Positions 25,400-33,041 of a stretch of 62,303 nucleotides of DNA are shown here, piece after piece. Under the pieces are notes generated by a model, which was not told the origin of the DNA, did no database searches, and saw only the letters and a list, made by a program, of their open reading frames with translations. Position numbers and translations under genes: made by a program. The stretch is from Chloroflexota bacterium (GTDB taxonomy: Bacteria > Chloroflexota > Dehalococcoidia > CAUJGQ01), in NCBI GenBank assembly GCA_963170165.1, contig CAUJGQ010000080.1, forward strand, positions 1 to 62,303, written 5' to 3'. Position 1 is the first letter of the stretch, and the number at the start of each line of letters is the position of its first letter.

Positions 25400-25968
25400 C
25401 AGCCGGCGCCCCTCCTGCGGCTTCGCCGCCGGCGTGACAGCCGCCACCCGGCATAGGCGATGATACCGAACAGTGCCACCAGCAGCAGCAATGCCAGCAG
25501 CGGCGCCGCAATCGCTGCCCCCGCCAGCGAGGCGCTGTACAAATCTTCGGTCGCCGAGACCGCGGGATTGCCCGCGCCGCCGGTAAACAGGGTGACCAGC
25601 GGCCGCACCGCCATCCGCGCCGTGTGCACCCCGCCGCCGGTGAGCAACCCCAACACCAACAGCAGTTCGGGCGATATCCAGGAGATTGCCCCCTGCTGCG
25701 CCGCGAACAGCACCGCCCCGGCGGCTGCCGAGGCCGGCCATTGGACGGCCTGCACCGCCGAGTCCACCGCGGGGATCTTGTCGCCCGCGAACTCCACCAC
25801 CGCCAACAGCGCCAGGGCCGCCAGCACCAGCGGCGAGGCCAGACCGTCGTACGGCGCCGCCAGCTCCAGCCAGCCCAGCCGGTGGCACAACCCGGCCAGC
25901 AACAGCGGGATGGTGGTGTTCAGCCCGGCCGCGGCGGAGAGGCCAAAGGCGGTGAGGATGGCATCCAT
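25399..25968 (-). CDS. DUF4126-domain membrane protein
   Basis: 189 aa, polytopic with about five hydrophobic helices and a basic tail (RRRRSRRRGAG). The Gly/Ala-rich start (LTAFGLSAAAGLNTTIPLLLAGL), the acid/Pro motif EFAGDKIPAVDSAVQAVQW and the GGGVHTARMAVRPLVTLFTGG block are typical of DUF4126. Function unknown; family members resemble small transporters or channel-like proteins. Lies 27 nt after the phosphatase gene and overlaps YbaK by one base. Confidence 0.8.
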   Translation of the reverse strand: MDAILTAFGLSAAAGLNTTIPLLLAGLCHRLGWLELAAPYDGLASPLVLAALALLAVVEFAGDKIPAVDSAVQAVQWPASAAAGAVLFAAQQGAISWISPELLLVLGLLTGGGVHTARMAVRPLVTLFTGGAGNPAVSATEDLYSASLAGAAIAAPLLALLLLVALFGIIAYAGWRLSRRRRSRRRGAG

Positions 25969-25995
25969 GAACCGCAGTCCTCCGGCGGGGCGCCG

Positions 25996-26514
25996 TCAGA
26001 CCGGGGCGCGCACCAGGGCAGCGAAGGTGAGGTTGTTCAGCGCGCCGGGACGGGAGCGGGTGATCGCCGCCAGTGCCTCGTCGGCGGGCAGGCCCAGATG
26101 GCGGAGGATGCGCCCCATCATCAGCCCGGAGCGGTTCAACCCCTGCTTGCACAGCACATACAGCCGGGCGGGCGGCTCAGGGGGGTGCTGCCAGCCGTGG
26201 CCGCCCGGCTCTCCGCGCAGGCAGCGGGCAATGCTCTCTGCCAGCGTCTCCATCCGGCCGTAGCCGTGCGGCGCCTCCTCGATATCGGCGAAGACGCGGT
26301 ACAGCCAGAGCCCGGCGGCGTCGCGGTGGGCGGCGGGCATATCGTTGGCGCAATCCACCACCCAGGCGCTGAGCAGGTGCACCGGCTCCAGCGGCTCACC
26401 CAGCGCGGTGTCGGCGCCGCCCATCCACAACTGCGTGGCCGGCGCGGCGGCGGCCGGCAGGTGGATACGGCTGGCGCGGGGCTCATGAATCAACGGTGGT
26501 GGTGGACCCAGCAT
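25996..26514 (-). CDS. Dual-specificity/tyrosine phosphatase-like protein
   Basis: 172 aa. A C-x5-R phosphate loop is present (VLCKQGLNRSG, Cys122 and Arg128) followed by the typical helix GLMMGRILRHLGLPADEALAAI. The general acid is probably the Asp of WVVDCANDMP or RVFADIEE, two or more beta strands upstream. Likely a cytoplasmic protein-tyrosine or phosphoinositide phosphatase. First gene of a three-gene minus-strand operon with DUF4126 and YbaK. ATG 26514 is chosen as the first that precedes the recognisable domain; much longer upstream frame overlaps unrelated sequence. Confidence 0.8.
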   Translation of the reverse strand: MLGPPPPLIHEPRASRIHLPAAAAPATQLWMGGADTALGEPLEPVHLLSAWVVDCANDMPAAHRDAAGLWLYRVFADIEEAPHGYGRMETLAESIARCLRGEPGGHGWQHPPEPPARLYVLCKQGLNRSGLMMGRILRHLGLPADEALAAITRSRPGALNNLTFAALVRAPV

Positions 26515-26875
26515 GTAGCCATCAGTGTAGCAGAGCCGTCCGGCGCTGCACCGCAGGGCTGTCCGGCGCCAGGCGGTGGCGCCGTCCGTGGCTACCGGGC
26601 AGCCAAGCGATAACCCGTCTGGTAGTATCATGCCGGATGCGCGGCCAGGGCTAAAGCACTGCCGGCCATCGCTCGAGATCTCGGGCAGAGGTCTCGGGCC
26701 GCGGGGACGGTGGAGGACGGACCCGCGATCACCGGCATGCCCGGGCCCAGCGATCCCCGTGCTCCCGTCCACGAGTGGGTGGGCACGCGCCGGTGCATGG
26801 GGCAGACTCGGAGTCGCAGGAGTCGAGCAGGTGGGGCCCGGCACGGCCTCCCCACACCAAGCCAAGGGAGGGCAC
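26515..26875. other. 361-bp divergent intergenic region with possible long leader
   Basis: Between the phosphatase gene (-) and the PKD-domain gene (+). A -10-like TATCAT lies at 26626-26631, without a clear -35. The following 238 nt would be an unusually long leader; it contains the palindrome CGAGATCTCG (26674-26683) and a 13-nt near repeat (GAGATCTCGGGCA, GAGGTCTCGGGCC). I looked for GEMM (c-di-GMP) and ydaO (c-di-AMP) consensus blocks and found none. Confidence 0.4.
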
Positions 26876-27457
26876 ATGTACCGCAAACTCGCAGTGATAA
26901 TGGTGGTCGTCGCGACTATGGCTGCCGCCGTGGGGCTGGGCACCCGCGGCGCGCAGGCGGGCACCCCCGTGGCCCACGCCGGCGGCCCGTACTCCGGTGT
27001 GGTAGGCGCACCGGTCCAGTTCAATGGATCAGCCAGCACCGGTATCGGCCTGGTCTACACCTGGTACTTCGGCGATAACACCACCGGCGCCGGCATCACC
27101 CCCACCCACGTCTACGCCGCTCCCGGGACGTACTTCGCTACGCTCGTCGTGACAGACATCGATGGCGCGGTGGCGCAGCATACGGCAACGGTGCAGATCA
27201 GCGGCGCAGCCTGGCCGGGCGCCGGCTGCTACTGGACGGTGGCAGGTTGGAGCTGCGCCGGCGCGGCGCCCTACTACGGCGCCGGTGTGAACTGCGCCGG
27301 GCCCTGGGGCTGGACACATCCCTTCTGCGCGGGCTTCATCTACGCGCCGGCGCTGGTCTCCAGCACCAGCAGCGCCACGCTCGCCCAGATGTGCAATAAC
27401 TATCCGTGGTTCCTCGCCGAGTATTACCGGATGTGCAGCCAGTTCTTCCCCCGCTAG
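26876..27457 (+). CDS. Secreted PKD-domain protein
   Basis: 193 aa. A Sec signal peptide (MYRKLAVIMVVVATMAAAVGLGTRGAQA) is followed by a single PKD domain (about residues 32-105) with the standard core: AHAGGPYSGVVGAPVQFNGSAS, WYFGD, HVYAAPGTYFATLVVTD. The C-terminal 85 residues are rich in Cys, Trp and aromatic residues (GCYWTVAGWSCAG, NCAGPWGW) with six Cys, and are not recognised. PKD domains mediate surface protein and carbohydrate contact. ATG 26876 follows AAGGGAGGGCAC. Confidence 0.85.
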   Translation: MYRKLAVIMVVVATMAAAVGLGTRGAQAGTPVAHAGGPYSGVVGAPVQFNGSASTGIGLVYTWYFGDNTTGAGITPTHVYAAPGTYFATLVVTDIDGAVAQHTATVQISGAAWPGAGCYWTVAGWSCAGAAPYYGAGVNCAGPWGWTHPFCAGFIYAPALVSSTSSATLAQMCNNYPWFLAEYYRMCSQFFPR

Positions 27458-27482
27458 CCGGTCCGATCCGCCGGAACAACAG

Positions 27483-27525
27483 GCGCCCGCGCCGTCTCCG
27501 CATCCTGCGGCAGATGGGCGGGCGC
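27483..27525. terminator. Hairpin between convergent PKD and GT4 genes
   Basis: GCGCCCGC (27483-27490) pairs with GCGGGCGC (27518-27525), enclosing an inner hairpin CCGCA-TCC-TGCGG (27498-27510). It ends directly against the stop codon of the minus-strand glycosyltransferase, so it probably serves both transcripts. Confidence 0.45.
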
Positions 27526-28653
27526 TCAGCGTGTTTGCGCCTCCCGGCGGCGGATCGCCTGCTCGTAGAAGCGGGCGACACGGGCAGCGACGTGAGGCCA
27601 GTCAAACTCGCGGGCGCGGCCGGGACCGCAGGCGGCCAGCGCGCGGGCACGGGCGGGGTCAGCCAGCAGCTGCGCTAGTGTCTCCGCCAGCGCCGCCGGG
27701 TCCTCTGGCGGGACCAGCAGCCCATCACGGCCATCCCGCACCACCGCCCGAAAGCCCTCGATGTCGGAGGCTACCAGCGGCGCGCCGGCCGCCATCGCCT
27801 CCAGCAGCACAATGCCAAACGACTCGTTGCCGGTGTTGGGAGCGCAGTAGACGGCGGCGTGCTGGTAGTAGGCGGGCAACTGCGCGTCCGGCACGTAGCC
27901 GGCGAAGTGGACATCAGGCAGGCCGCGTTCTTGTACCCACGCTTCGTGCATCGCCCGCCGCTTGCCCGCACCTACCACCACCAGCCTGGTTTCCGGACGC
28001 TGCGGCTTGAGGCGGGCGTACGCCTCCAGCAGCACCTCTAGCCCCTTGCGCGGCTCGAACCGGCCGACAAACAGGATGCAGGGGCGGCCGTCGCGCATCG
28101 GCGGCGGCGGCGGCAGCGGCCGGCCGAAGCGCTCGGCGTCGACACCGTTGGGGATGATCTCCAGCTTGATGCCGACGTAGCGATTGACCAGCCCTGCCGC
28201 GGCCGGCGAGACAGCAATCGCCCCGTGCAGGCGGCGGGCGCCCATCGTCAGCAGCCCGCGAAACAGCGCATAGCGCCAGTCACCGCCGTCATGCGCCGCA
28301 TGAAAGGTGCCGACGGTGGTGGTACGGGATAGCCGCAGGAAATGAATGGGCAACGCCGGCACGAACGGCTCATGCAGGTGGACGATATCGAACCGGCCGT
28401 GCTCCAGCAGCGGGCCGACGGTGCGCCCCAGCCACGGTGAAACGGTCATCCGTGCCAGCGATCCGCCGGAGGGGATCGGAATTGACCGGCCGATGAGCGT
28501 GGTGTCCGGCGGGGTGTGCGGCCCCGGCATCCCCGGCGCCACGATGCGCACCCGGTGACCGGTACGGCGCAGCTCCTGTGCCAGGTGGGCGATATGAGCG
28601 TTGACCCCACCGGGCACCGTGATGTCGTAGGGCGAAATCAGCGCAATCCGCAT
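27526..28653 (-). CDS. GT4 glycosyltransferase, PimA-like
   Basis: 375 aa, GT-B fold. The N-terminal donor-side loop (ISPYDITVPGGVNAHIAHLAQELRRTGHRVRIVAP) closely follows phosphatidylinositol alpha-mannosyltransferase PimA, as do HLHEPFVPALP and GTFHAAHDG. The C-terminal half carries the GT4 donor motif E-x7-E (NESFGIVLLEA) and LFVGRFEPRKGLEVLLEA. Likely adds mannose to a phosphoinositol-type lipid or a related glycolipid at the inner membrane. Divergence from true PimA is possible since Chloroflexota glycolipids are poorly known. It lies 119 nt from the DUF4097 gene on the same strand. Confidence 0.85.
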   Translation of the reverse strand: MRIALISPYDITVPGGVNAHIAHLAQELRRTGHRVRIVAPGMPGPHTPPDTTLIGRSIPIPSGGSLARMTVSPWLGRTVGPLLEHGRFDIVHLHEPFVPALPIHFLRLSRTTTVGTFHAAHDGGDWRYALFRGLLTMGARRLHGAIAVSPAAAGLVNRYVGIKLEIIPNGVDAERFGRPLPPPPPMRDGRPCILFVGRFEPRKGLEVLLEAYARLKPQRPETRLVVVGAGKRRAMHEAWVQERGLPDVHFAGYVPDAQLPAYYQHAAVYCAPNTGNESFGIVLLEAMAAGAPLVASDIEGFRAVVRDGRDGLLVPPEDPAALAETLAQLLADPARARALAACGPGRAREFDWPHVAARVARFYEQAIRRREAQTR

Positions 28654-28705
28654 ACGACATCCACCCTAACCCACCAGCAGGGGGAAGGGGAAAGGGGAAC
28701 GGTGG

Positions 28706-28718
28706 CCCCTGCTAGGGG
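28706..28718. repeat. Palindromic 13-mer seen elsewhere in the window
   Basis: CCCCTGCTAGGGG, identical to 8728-8740. It sits in the gap between the GT4 and DUF4097 genes and here is extended to a GGCC-flanked stem. Confidence 0.5.
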
Positions 28719-28772
28719 GGCCGTCAGCCGTTCGGGATGCATGCATTCGCTGGGGGGCCGGTGCGTACCCAT

Positions 28773-29777
28773 TCAGCCGGTGAAGCGGGTGAGGCGGACA
28801 CCGCCGCTGATGGTGCGGACGTGGACACGGGGGGCATCCTCGCGCGGGGGGCTGCCGGAGCGGGGCGGCAACTCGGAGTGGAGGCCGCCACTGACGGTCT
28901 CCGCATCGAAGAAGAAGGGGAAGTCCGGGTCCACCTCGAGACGGACGCTACCTGAGGCGGTCTGAATATCCATGTTGCCTCGCAGCGCGCCGCGGACGGT
29001 GACGGAGCCGGAGGCAGAGCGGATGCGCGCCCCGGCGCCGGGCTCAGCCAGCAGGACCGAGCCGGAGCGGGCATCGAGCCGGGCGGGACCGGCGATGCCG
29101 GCGGCGTGCAGGCGGCCGCTGCTGGTGGCTGCTTTGAGCGCGCCCTCTACCTGGCTGATAGAGAGCGAACCGCTGTGCGCCTGTACCTCCACCACGCCGC
29201 CGATCTGCTCCAGGTGGACCGAGCCGGAGTGGGTCGAGACGCGGACATCACCGCGCACGTCCCGCACACTGACCTTGCCGGAATGGGCGGAGACGGCGAC
29301 CCGCCCGCCGGCGCCGTCCACCTCGGTGGCGCCGCTGCGGGTGGCAATGGTGATATCGGCGCCGATATCGCGCACGCTCACCTTGCCAGAGCGCTGGCCG
29401 ACATCCAGCGGGCCGATGATGCGCCACACCTCCACCCGGCCACTGGTGCTGGCGATACGGCACTCGGTCAGACGGGGGACGGTGATGGTGTAATCAACCC
29501 GGCGGCCGTGGCCGAAGACGAAGCCGAAACGGGCGCCGCCGTACTCCGGGGTGACGATGCGCACGGCGTTGCCCTGCTGCTGCATCCCTTCCAGGATGCG
29601 CCGGAGTGCCTCGTCGGCAGCGCCGGCGCTATCTTCGCTCAGTTGCGCCAGCACCTGCACCGTCACTCGGTCAGTCTCTTGCCCTTCCACCACCACGCTG
29701 CCCGAGCGTCCCTCGACATACAGCGACGCTTCCTGGCCGGTGATGAACTGGCGGGTGACCGTGCGTACGTAGTCCAT
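28773..29777 (-). CDS. DUF4097-type beta-strand repeat protein
   Basis: 334 aa, no signal peptide seen. From residue 100 onward it is built of repeated short beta-strand turns of the form SGxVxVxxxxGDVxxxTxSGxVxV, typical of DUF4097 adhesin-like beta helices. The N-terminal 95 residues are an alpha/beta segment (SVVVEGQETDRVTVQVLAQL) with a helix. Family function is unknown; some members are paired with anti-sigma or transcription factors. It is the last gene of a likely operon with a ribbon-helix-helix regulator and a 75-aa protein, and starts at ATG 29777 with AGGAG 6 nt upstream. Confidence 0.85.
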   Translation of the reverse strand: MDYVRTVTRQFITGQEASLYVEGRSGSVVVEGQETDRVTVQVLAQLSEDSAGAADEALRRILEGMQQQGNAVRIVTPEYGGARFGFVFGHGRRVDYTITVPRLTECRIASTSGRVEVWRIIGPLDVGQRSGKVSVRDIGADITIATRSGATEVDGAGGRVAVSAHSGKVSVRDVRGDVRVSTHSGSVHLEQIGGVVEVQAHSGSLSISQVEGALKAATSSGRLHAAGIAGPARLDARSGSVLLAEPGAGARIRSASGSVTVRGALRGNMDIQTASGSVRLEVDPDFPFFFDAETVSGGLHSELPPRSGSPPREDAPRVHVRTISGGVRLTRFTG

Positions 29778-29855
29778 GGCTGGCTCCTGGGGTGAGGCGG
29801 TAGGCGGCGGCGAGACACGACGGTGCGTGTGCCGGCGCCGTGTCTCGCCCTCGCG

Positions 29856-30083
29856 TTAGTGTCCGGCGGCGAGGACGCTGCGGCGGTCAAGGCGGAGGGC
29901 GAGGGCGACCAGGGTGCCGGCCAGGCGGGTGCGGGGGCCGCGGCCGGCGGGGGTGACCGGCGGCAGGTCGAAGTAGCCGAGTTTCTTGCGGTGCTCATAG
30001 TCCGCGATCATCTTGGCGCGCTCCAGCCGCTGGGCGATGATGATGGCCTCAAGATTGCTCAGGTTCACGGTCTTCCTCTCCAT
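29856..30083 (-). CDS. Small helical protein coupled to the RHH regulator
   Basis: 75 aa, not recognised. An amphipathic N-terminal helix (MERKTVNLSNLEAIIIAQRLERAKMIADYEHRK) carries most of the information; the C-terminal part is basic. Its ATG overlaps the stop of the RHH gene by one base (TGATG), so it is translated by coupling and probably works with it. Could be a toxin-like partner, but the sequence does not prove this. Confidence 0.6.
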   Translation of the reverse strand: MERKTVNLSNLEAIIIAQRLERAKMIADYEHRKKLGYFDLPPVTPAGRGPRTRLAGTLVALALRLDRRSVLAAGH

Positions 30084-30619
30084 CACTCGGTGCCAATCCA
30101 GCCGCTCATCCGCCGGCTTGACCGGCCGGGACGGTCGCGCTCCGGCTCCGGTGGTGGTGGCGGCTCCCCCCAACCGAAGCTCTCGGAACGGCGCAGCGCG
30201 GCGCGAGCGGCGCCGGCCAGCGCGCGTACGTACCAGGAGTTGAGCGAGATACCGGCGCCCCCCGCGGCCTGGGCGGCCAGGTCTTTGAGCTCGGCCGGGA
30301 TGCGGATGGTGACCTTCTCCATCTCACCATCCGGGCGCGCGAACTCGACATCAGCGAGGGTGTAGGGCTCGGCGGCGGCCTGCTCCTCCAGCTCCAGCTC
30401 CAGCGCGCCGGGCCGGTAGGCCAGCCGCACGCGCAGGCGGGGAGCGGCCTTGGCATCGACGGCGGCCGCCAGCCCGGCCATCAGGTCAAACACCGCCCGC
30501 TCCAGCGGCAACCGCGCCGCCTCCAGGTAGCGTTCGATGGCCTGGCGGCGGCCGTCATCCTCTACCAGCGCCAGCGGCGCGCGCAGCGCCTCGAACACCG
30601 CATCTGTCCGCAACTCCAT
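30083..30619 (-). CDS. Ribbon-helix-helix (HicB-like) DNA-binding protein
   Basis: 178 aa. The C-terminal third contains an RHH domain: strand KVTIRIPAELKDLAA, then a helix-turn-helix with the conserved LNSWYVRALAGAARAALRR. The N-terminal 90 residues are an alpha/beta domain like the HicB N-terminal half (RLRVRLAYRPGALELELEEQ). It probably represses its own operon with DUF4097 and the 75-aa protein; four GATGGC half-sites lie immediately upstream. ATG 30619 follows AAGGG. The tail (EPERDRPGRSSRRMSGWIGTE) is disordered. Confidence 0.78.
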   Translation of the reverse strand: MELRTDAVFEALRAPLALVEDDGRRQAIERYLEAARLPLERAVFDLMAGLAAAVDAKAAPRLRVRLAYRPGALELELEEQAAAEPYTLADVEFARPDGEMEKVTIRIPAELKDLAAQAAGGAGISLNSWYVRALAGAARAALRRSESFGWGEPPPPPEPERDRPGRSSRRMSGWIGTE

Positions 30620-30643
30620 GCCGCCCAACCCTTCTTACATAGC

Positions 30644-30693
30644 GCCATCGCTTCGATGGCTCTATGATGGCATTATGCCATCATTGGCGTCAA
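30644..30693 (-). promoter_or_regulatory. RHH operon promoter with four phased half-sites
   Basis: Half-sites GCCATC (30644-30649), GATGGC (30655-30660), GATGGC (30666-30671) and GCCATC (30677-30682) start at exactly 11-bp intervals, alternating in orientation as outer-in/inner-out pairs. The two outer ones frame a 9-bp perfect palindrome pair around TTA (30664-30684). Reading the minus strand, a -35 TTGACG (30688-30693) and a -10 CATCAT (30664-30669) are spaced by 18 bp, so the repeats cover the promoter. They start 25 nt before the RHH start codon. Confidence 0.65.
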
Positions 30694-30790
30694 GCCTGAT
30701 CGTTAGGCCAGGTTGCACCTGGTGGACCGGCGGTCACCCCGCGCGGTGGTCCCCCGACGCGCAGGGGCAGGCCGGCCAGCGGCAGCCTGC

Positions 30791-30846
30791 GATGCCCGCA
30801 GGGCAGGGGGCGGCTCTCCTCGATGCCCGCAGGGCCAGGGGGCGGC
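30791..30846. repeat. Near-perfect direct repeat pair
   Basis: Two copies starting with GATGCCCGCAGGGC (30791-30814 and 30822-30846) differ by a single inserted C. The core TGCCC-GCA-GGGCA is a small hairpin. Related copies, less exact, occur at 152-172 and 8829-8848, all in intergenic DNA. Confidence 0.65.
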
Positions 30847-30956
30847 GGTCTTACTGCGTCGCGTCCTGGGCAGCTGTCCCTGCGGCGCGCGTGCCGCTCC
30901 GCGTTATCGGCGCGGAGATGCGACAATCCGCCCGATGGCGAGATGGAGGCAGCGGA

Positions 30957-31898
30957 ATGGGCATGATCGTGGTAGCCAGCGCCAACGGCCGGGTGGGCAT
31001 TGGCCGGGCGATGGAGATTCTCAGGGCCGGTGGCTCGGCGCTGGACGCGGTGGAGGCGGGCACGCGGCTGGTGGAGGACAATCTCGAGGATAGCAGCGTC
31101 GGCACCGGCGGCCTGCCCAACCTGCTGGGAGACGTGGAGCTCGATGCCTCGATCATGGAGGGCAAGGGGCTGCGCTCCGGCGCCGTGGCCGGCGTCAAGG
31201 GCTACCCCAACCCGATCTCCATCGCCCGGCGGGTAATGACGGACCTGCCCCACGTGCTGTTGGTGGGCGCGGGGGCGGAGCGGTTCGCCCGCGAGTCCGG
31301 CTTCCACACGGCCGAGCTGCTGACCGAGGCGTCACGCCAGGTGTGGGAGTCGCGGCTGGCCGGCGTGCTGCCGGGGTGGGCCACACCCGCCGACGTGCGC
31401 TACTTCGACGAAATGCGCAAGTGGTCTCAACTGGCGACAGACCCGGAGAAGGCGGGCGGTACCGTCAACTTCCTGGCCAAGGACCGTGACGGCACCATCG
31501 CCTCCGCCGTCTCCACCTCCGGGTGGGCGTGGAAGTATCCGGGGCGGGCGGGCGATTCGCCGATCATCGGCGCCGGTAACTACTGCGACAACCGCTATGG
31601 CGCCGCTGCCTGCACCGGTCGTGGCGAGATGGCGATCCGCGCTGCCACCGCCCGCAGCGTGGTGCTGTACATGAAGCTGGGGATGTCGCTGGCGGAGGCG
31701 CTGGCGGAGGCGATGCGCGACCTGGAGGCGCTGGAAGACCCATTTTGGGGCCGGATGAACATCGTCGCCCTGGACAGAGACGGCAACCCCGCCGCGGCCA
31801 GCAATTACCCGGATACGACGTACATCTACCAGACCGACGGCATGGATCGCTACGCGGAGGAGCCCCGGCTCGTTGTGACGCGCAACGGTCAGGGATGA
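30957..31898 (+). CDS. Isoaspartyl peptidase/L-asparaginase (N4-(beta-N-acetylglucosaminyl)asparaginase family)
   Basis: 313 aa, Ntn-hydrolase. It should autocleave at the Thr nucleophile, here Thr169 in AGGTVNFLAKD; the usual HDT(I/V)G before it reads GGTVN, so the residues flanking the nucleophile differ from the textbook motif. The downstream ASAVSTSGWAWKYPGRAGDSPIIGAGNYCDN block, including GRxGDSP, is well conserved, as is GGS(A)LDAVEAG near the N-terminus. ATG 30957 follows GGAGGC. It stands just upstream of the LacI gene, so it may be part of the same regulon. Confidence 0.85.
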   Translation: MGMIVVASANGRVGIGRAMEILRAGGSALDAVEAGTRLVEDNLEDSSVGTGGLPNLLGDVELDASIMEGKGLRSGAVAGVKGYPNPISIARRVMTDLPHVLLVGAGAERFARESGFHTAELLTEASRQVWESRLAGVLPGWATPADVRYFDEMRKWSQLATDPEKAGGTVNFLAKDRDGTIASAVSTSGWAWKYPGRAGDSPIIGAGNYCDNRYGAAACTGRGEMAIRAATARSVVLYMKLGMSLAEALAEAMRDLEALEDPFWGRMNIVALDRDGNPAAASNYPDTTYIYQTDGMDRYAEEPRLVVTRNGQG

Positions 31899-31926
31899 GG
31901 AGCGGGGGGCGGCAGCGGCGCCGCCA

Positions 31927-31978
31927 TTGACACAGACGCTGCCTGCTCTCAGAATACCTCTGGCAGAAAAGCTTTTCT
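31927..31978 (+). promoter_or_regulatory. LacI-gene promoter with a 14-bp operator
   Basis: Consensus -35 TTGACA (31927-31932), 17-bp spacer, -10 CAGAAT (31950-31955, four of six). A perfect 14-bp palindrome AGAAAAGCTTTTCT (31965-31978) covers the expected transcription start and has the central GC step typical of LacI-family operators. It lies 23 nt before the regulator's ATG, consistent with autorepression. Confidence 0.65.
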
Positions 31979-32000
31979 CGCTGACAAGGTTTACTCGTCC

Positions 32001-33041
32001 ATGCCGAACATCCATGACGTCGCACGGGAGGCGGGCGTCTCCATCGCCACCGTCTCCCGCGTGATGAACGGCGACAGCTCCGTGCACCCGGCCCTGCGCC
32101 ACGTGGTCGAAGCGGCGGTGCGCCGCACGGGCTACCGGCCGAATGCTGCTGCCCGCAGCCTGCGGATGGCCAAGAGCAACACCGTCGGCGTGATCGTCGC
32201 CGAGATGCTCAACCCGCCGTTCACCTCGATTGTGCATGGCATCGCCGTCGCTGCCGCCGAGCGGGGCGTTTCCATGTTCCTCAGCGACGCCGGCGGTTCC
32301 TTCGCTTTGCAGGCGGCGCATCTGGAGCGGCTGCACGAGCGGCGGGTAGACGGCGTGATCATCCACCCGATCGGCCCCTATCATTCCCAGGTCGCCACCC
32401 TGCGTGAGGACGGTATCCCTGTGGTGATCATGGGCCAGCGTGCTCCCTCCGGCGGCTTTACCGAGATCGTCGTCGATGAGGACGCCGCCTCGGTCGCTGC
32501 GATTCGCCACCTGATCGCCGTTGGTCACCGGCGCATCCTCTTTCTACCTCGGCGGTGGGATGTCCCCAGCAATCCGGGGTTCGCCACTCACCAATCGCGC
32601 TTGAGCATATACCGCCAGGTGCTGGCCGAATTCGGTATCCCGGTGGAGGAGCGGTTGATCATCCCAACCTCAGGCGGCCGTGTGACCTACGAGCGCGTGC
32701 GGCAAATGCTGGCAGAAGCGGAGCGGCCGGCCGCCGTGATCTGCGGCATCCACTCCGACGCGCCCGAGGTGCTGCTCGCGGCTCGGGAGTTGGGATTGCG
32801 TGTTCCGGAGGATCTCTCGCTGGTGACGTACGGTGATTCGCGCTGGGCGGAGGCGGGCAACCCGCCGATCAACGTGGTCGCAAATGCCTACGACGAATAC
32901 GGGCGGCGGGCGGCAGATCTGCTGTTTTCACTGATCGGTGGCGCCAGCGGGCCGGTCGTGCAGCACCACCCTGCCCGCTATGTGGCGCGCGGCTCTGTCG
33001 TATCGCCGCGCTCCGCGCAGGGCCACGCAGCGGCCAAGTAA
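32001..33041 (+). CDS. LacI-family transcriptional regulator
   Basis: 346 aa. N-terminal helix-turn-helix and hinge (NIHDVAREAGVSIATVSRVMNGDSSVHPALRHVVEAAVRRTGYRPNAAARSLR) followed by the periplasmic-binding-like effector domain (TVGVIVAEMLNPPFTSIVHGIAVAAAERG, DGVIIHPIGP, AEAGNPPINVVANAYDEYGRRAADLL). It probably controls the following transport and catabolic genes, and itself through the palindrome upstream. The effector is likely a carbohydrate or small acid; the binding pocket cannot be read. Confidence 0.9.
   Translation: MPNIHDVAREAGVSIATVSRVMNGDSSVHPALRHVVEAAVRRTGYRPNAAARSLRMAKSNTVGVIVAEMLNPPFTSIVHGIAVAAAERGVSMFLSDAGGSFALQAAHLERLHERRVDGVIIHPIGPYHSQVATLREDGIPVVIMGQRAPSGGFTEIVVDEDAASVAAIRHLIAVGHRRILFLPRRWDVPSNPGFATHQSRLSIYRQVLAEFGIPVEERLIIPTSGGRVTYERVRQMLAEAERPAAVICGIHSDAPEVLLAARELGLRVPEDLSLVTYGDSRWAEAGNPPINVVANAYDEYGRRAADLLFSLIGGASGPVVQHHPARYVARGSVVSPRSAQGHAAAK

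Larger units (their letters stand above)
30620..30956. other. 337-bp divergent intergenic region
   Basis: Between the RHH operon (-) and the asparaginase gene (+). The left part is the operator/promoter of the RHH operon; the centre holds two near-identical 24-25-nt direct repeats (30791-30814 and 30822-30846). No gene is seen in it. Confidence 0.6.

Noticed and set aside
25400-26152. Long N-terminal extension of the YbaK protein (421 aa)
   Set aside because: That part is antisense or out of frame to the phosphatase and DUF4126 genes, and the ATG at 25399 has a clear ribosome binding site and coupling.
26576-26875. Upstream extension of the PKD protein by 100 residues
   Set aside because: The extension lacks domain character and would hide the obvious signal peptide; ATG 26876 has a near-perfect ribosome binding site.
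26515-26875. Cyclic di-GMP or c-di-AMP riboswitch before the PKD gene
   Set aside because: The conserved GEMM and ydaO blocks could not be found.
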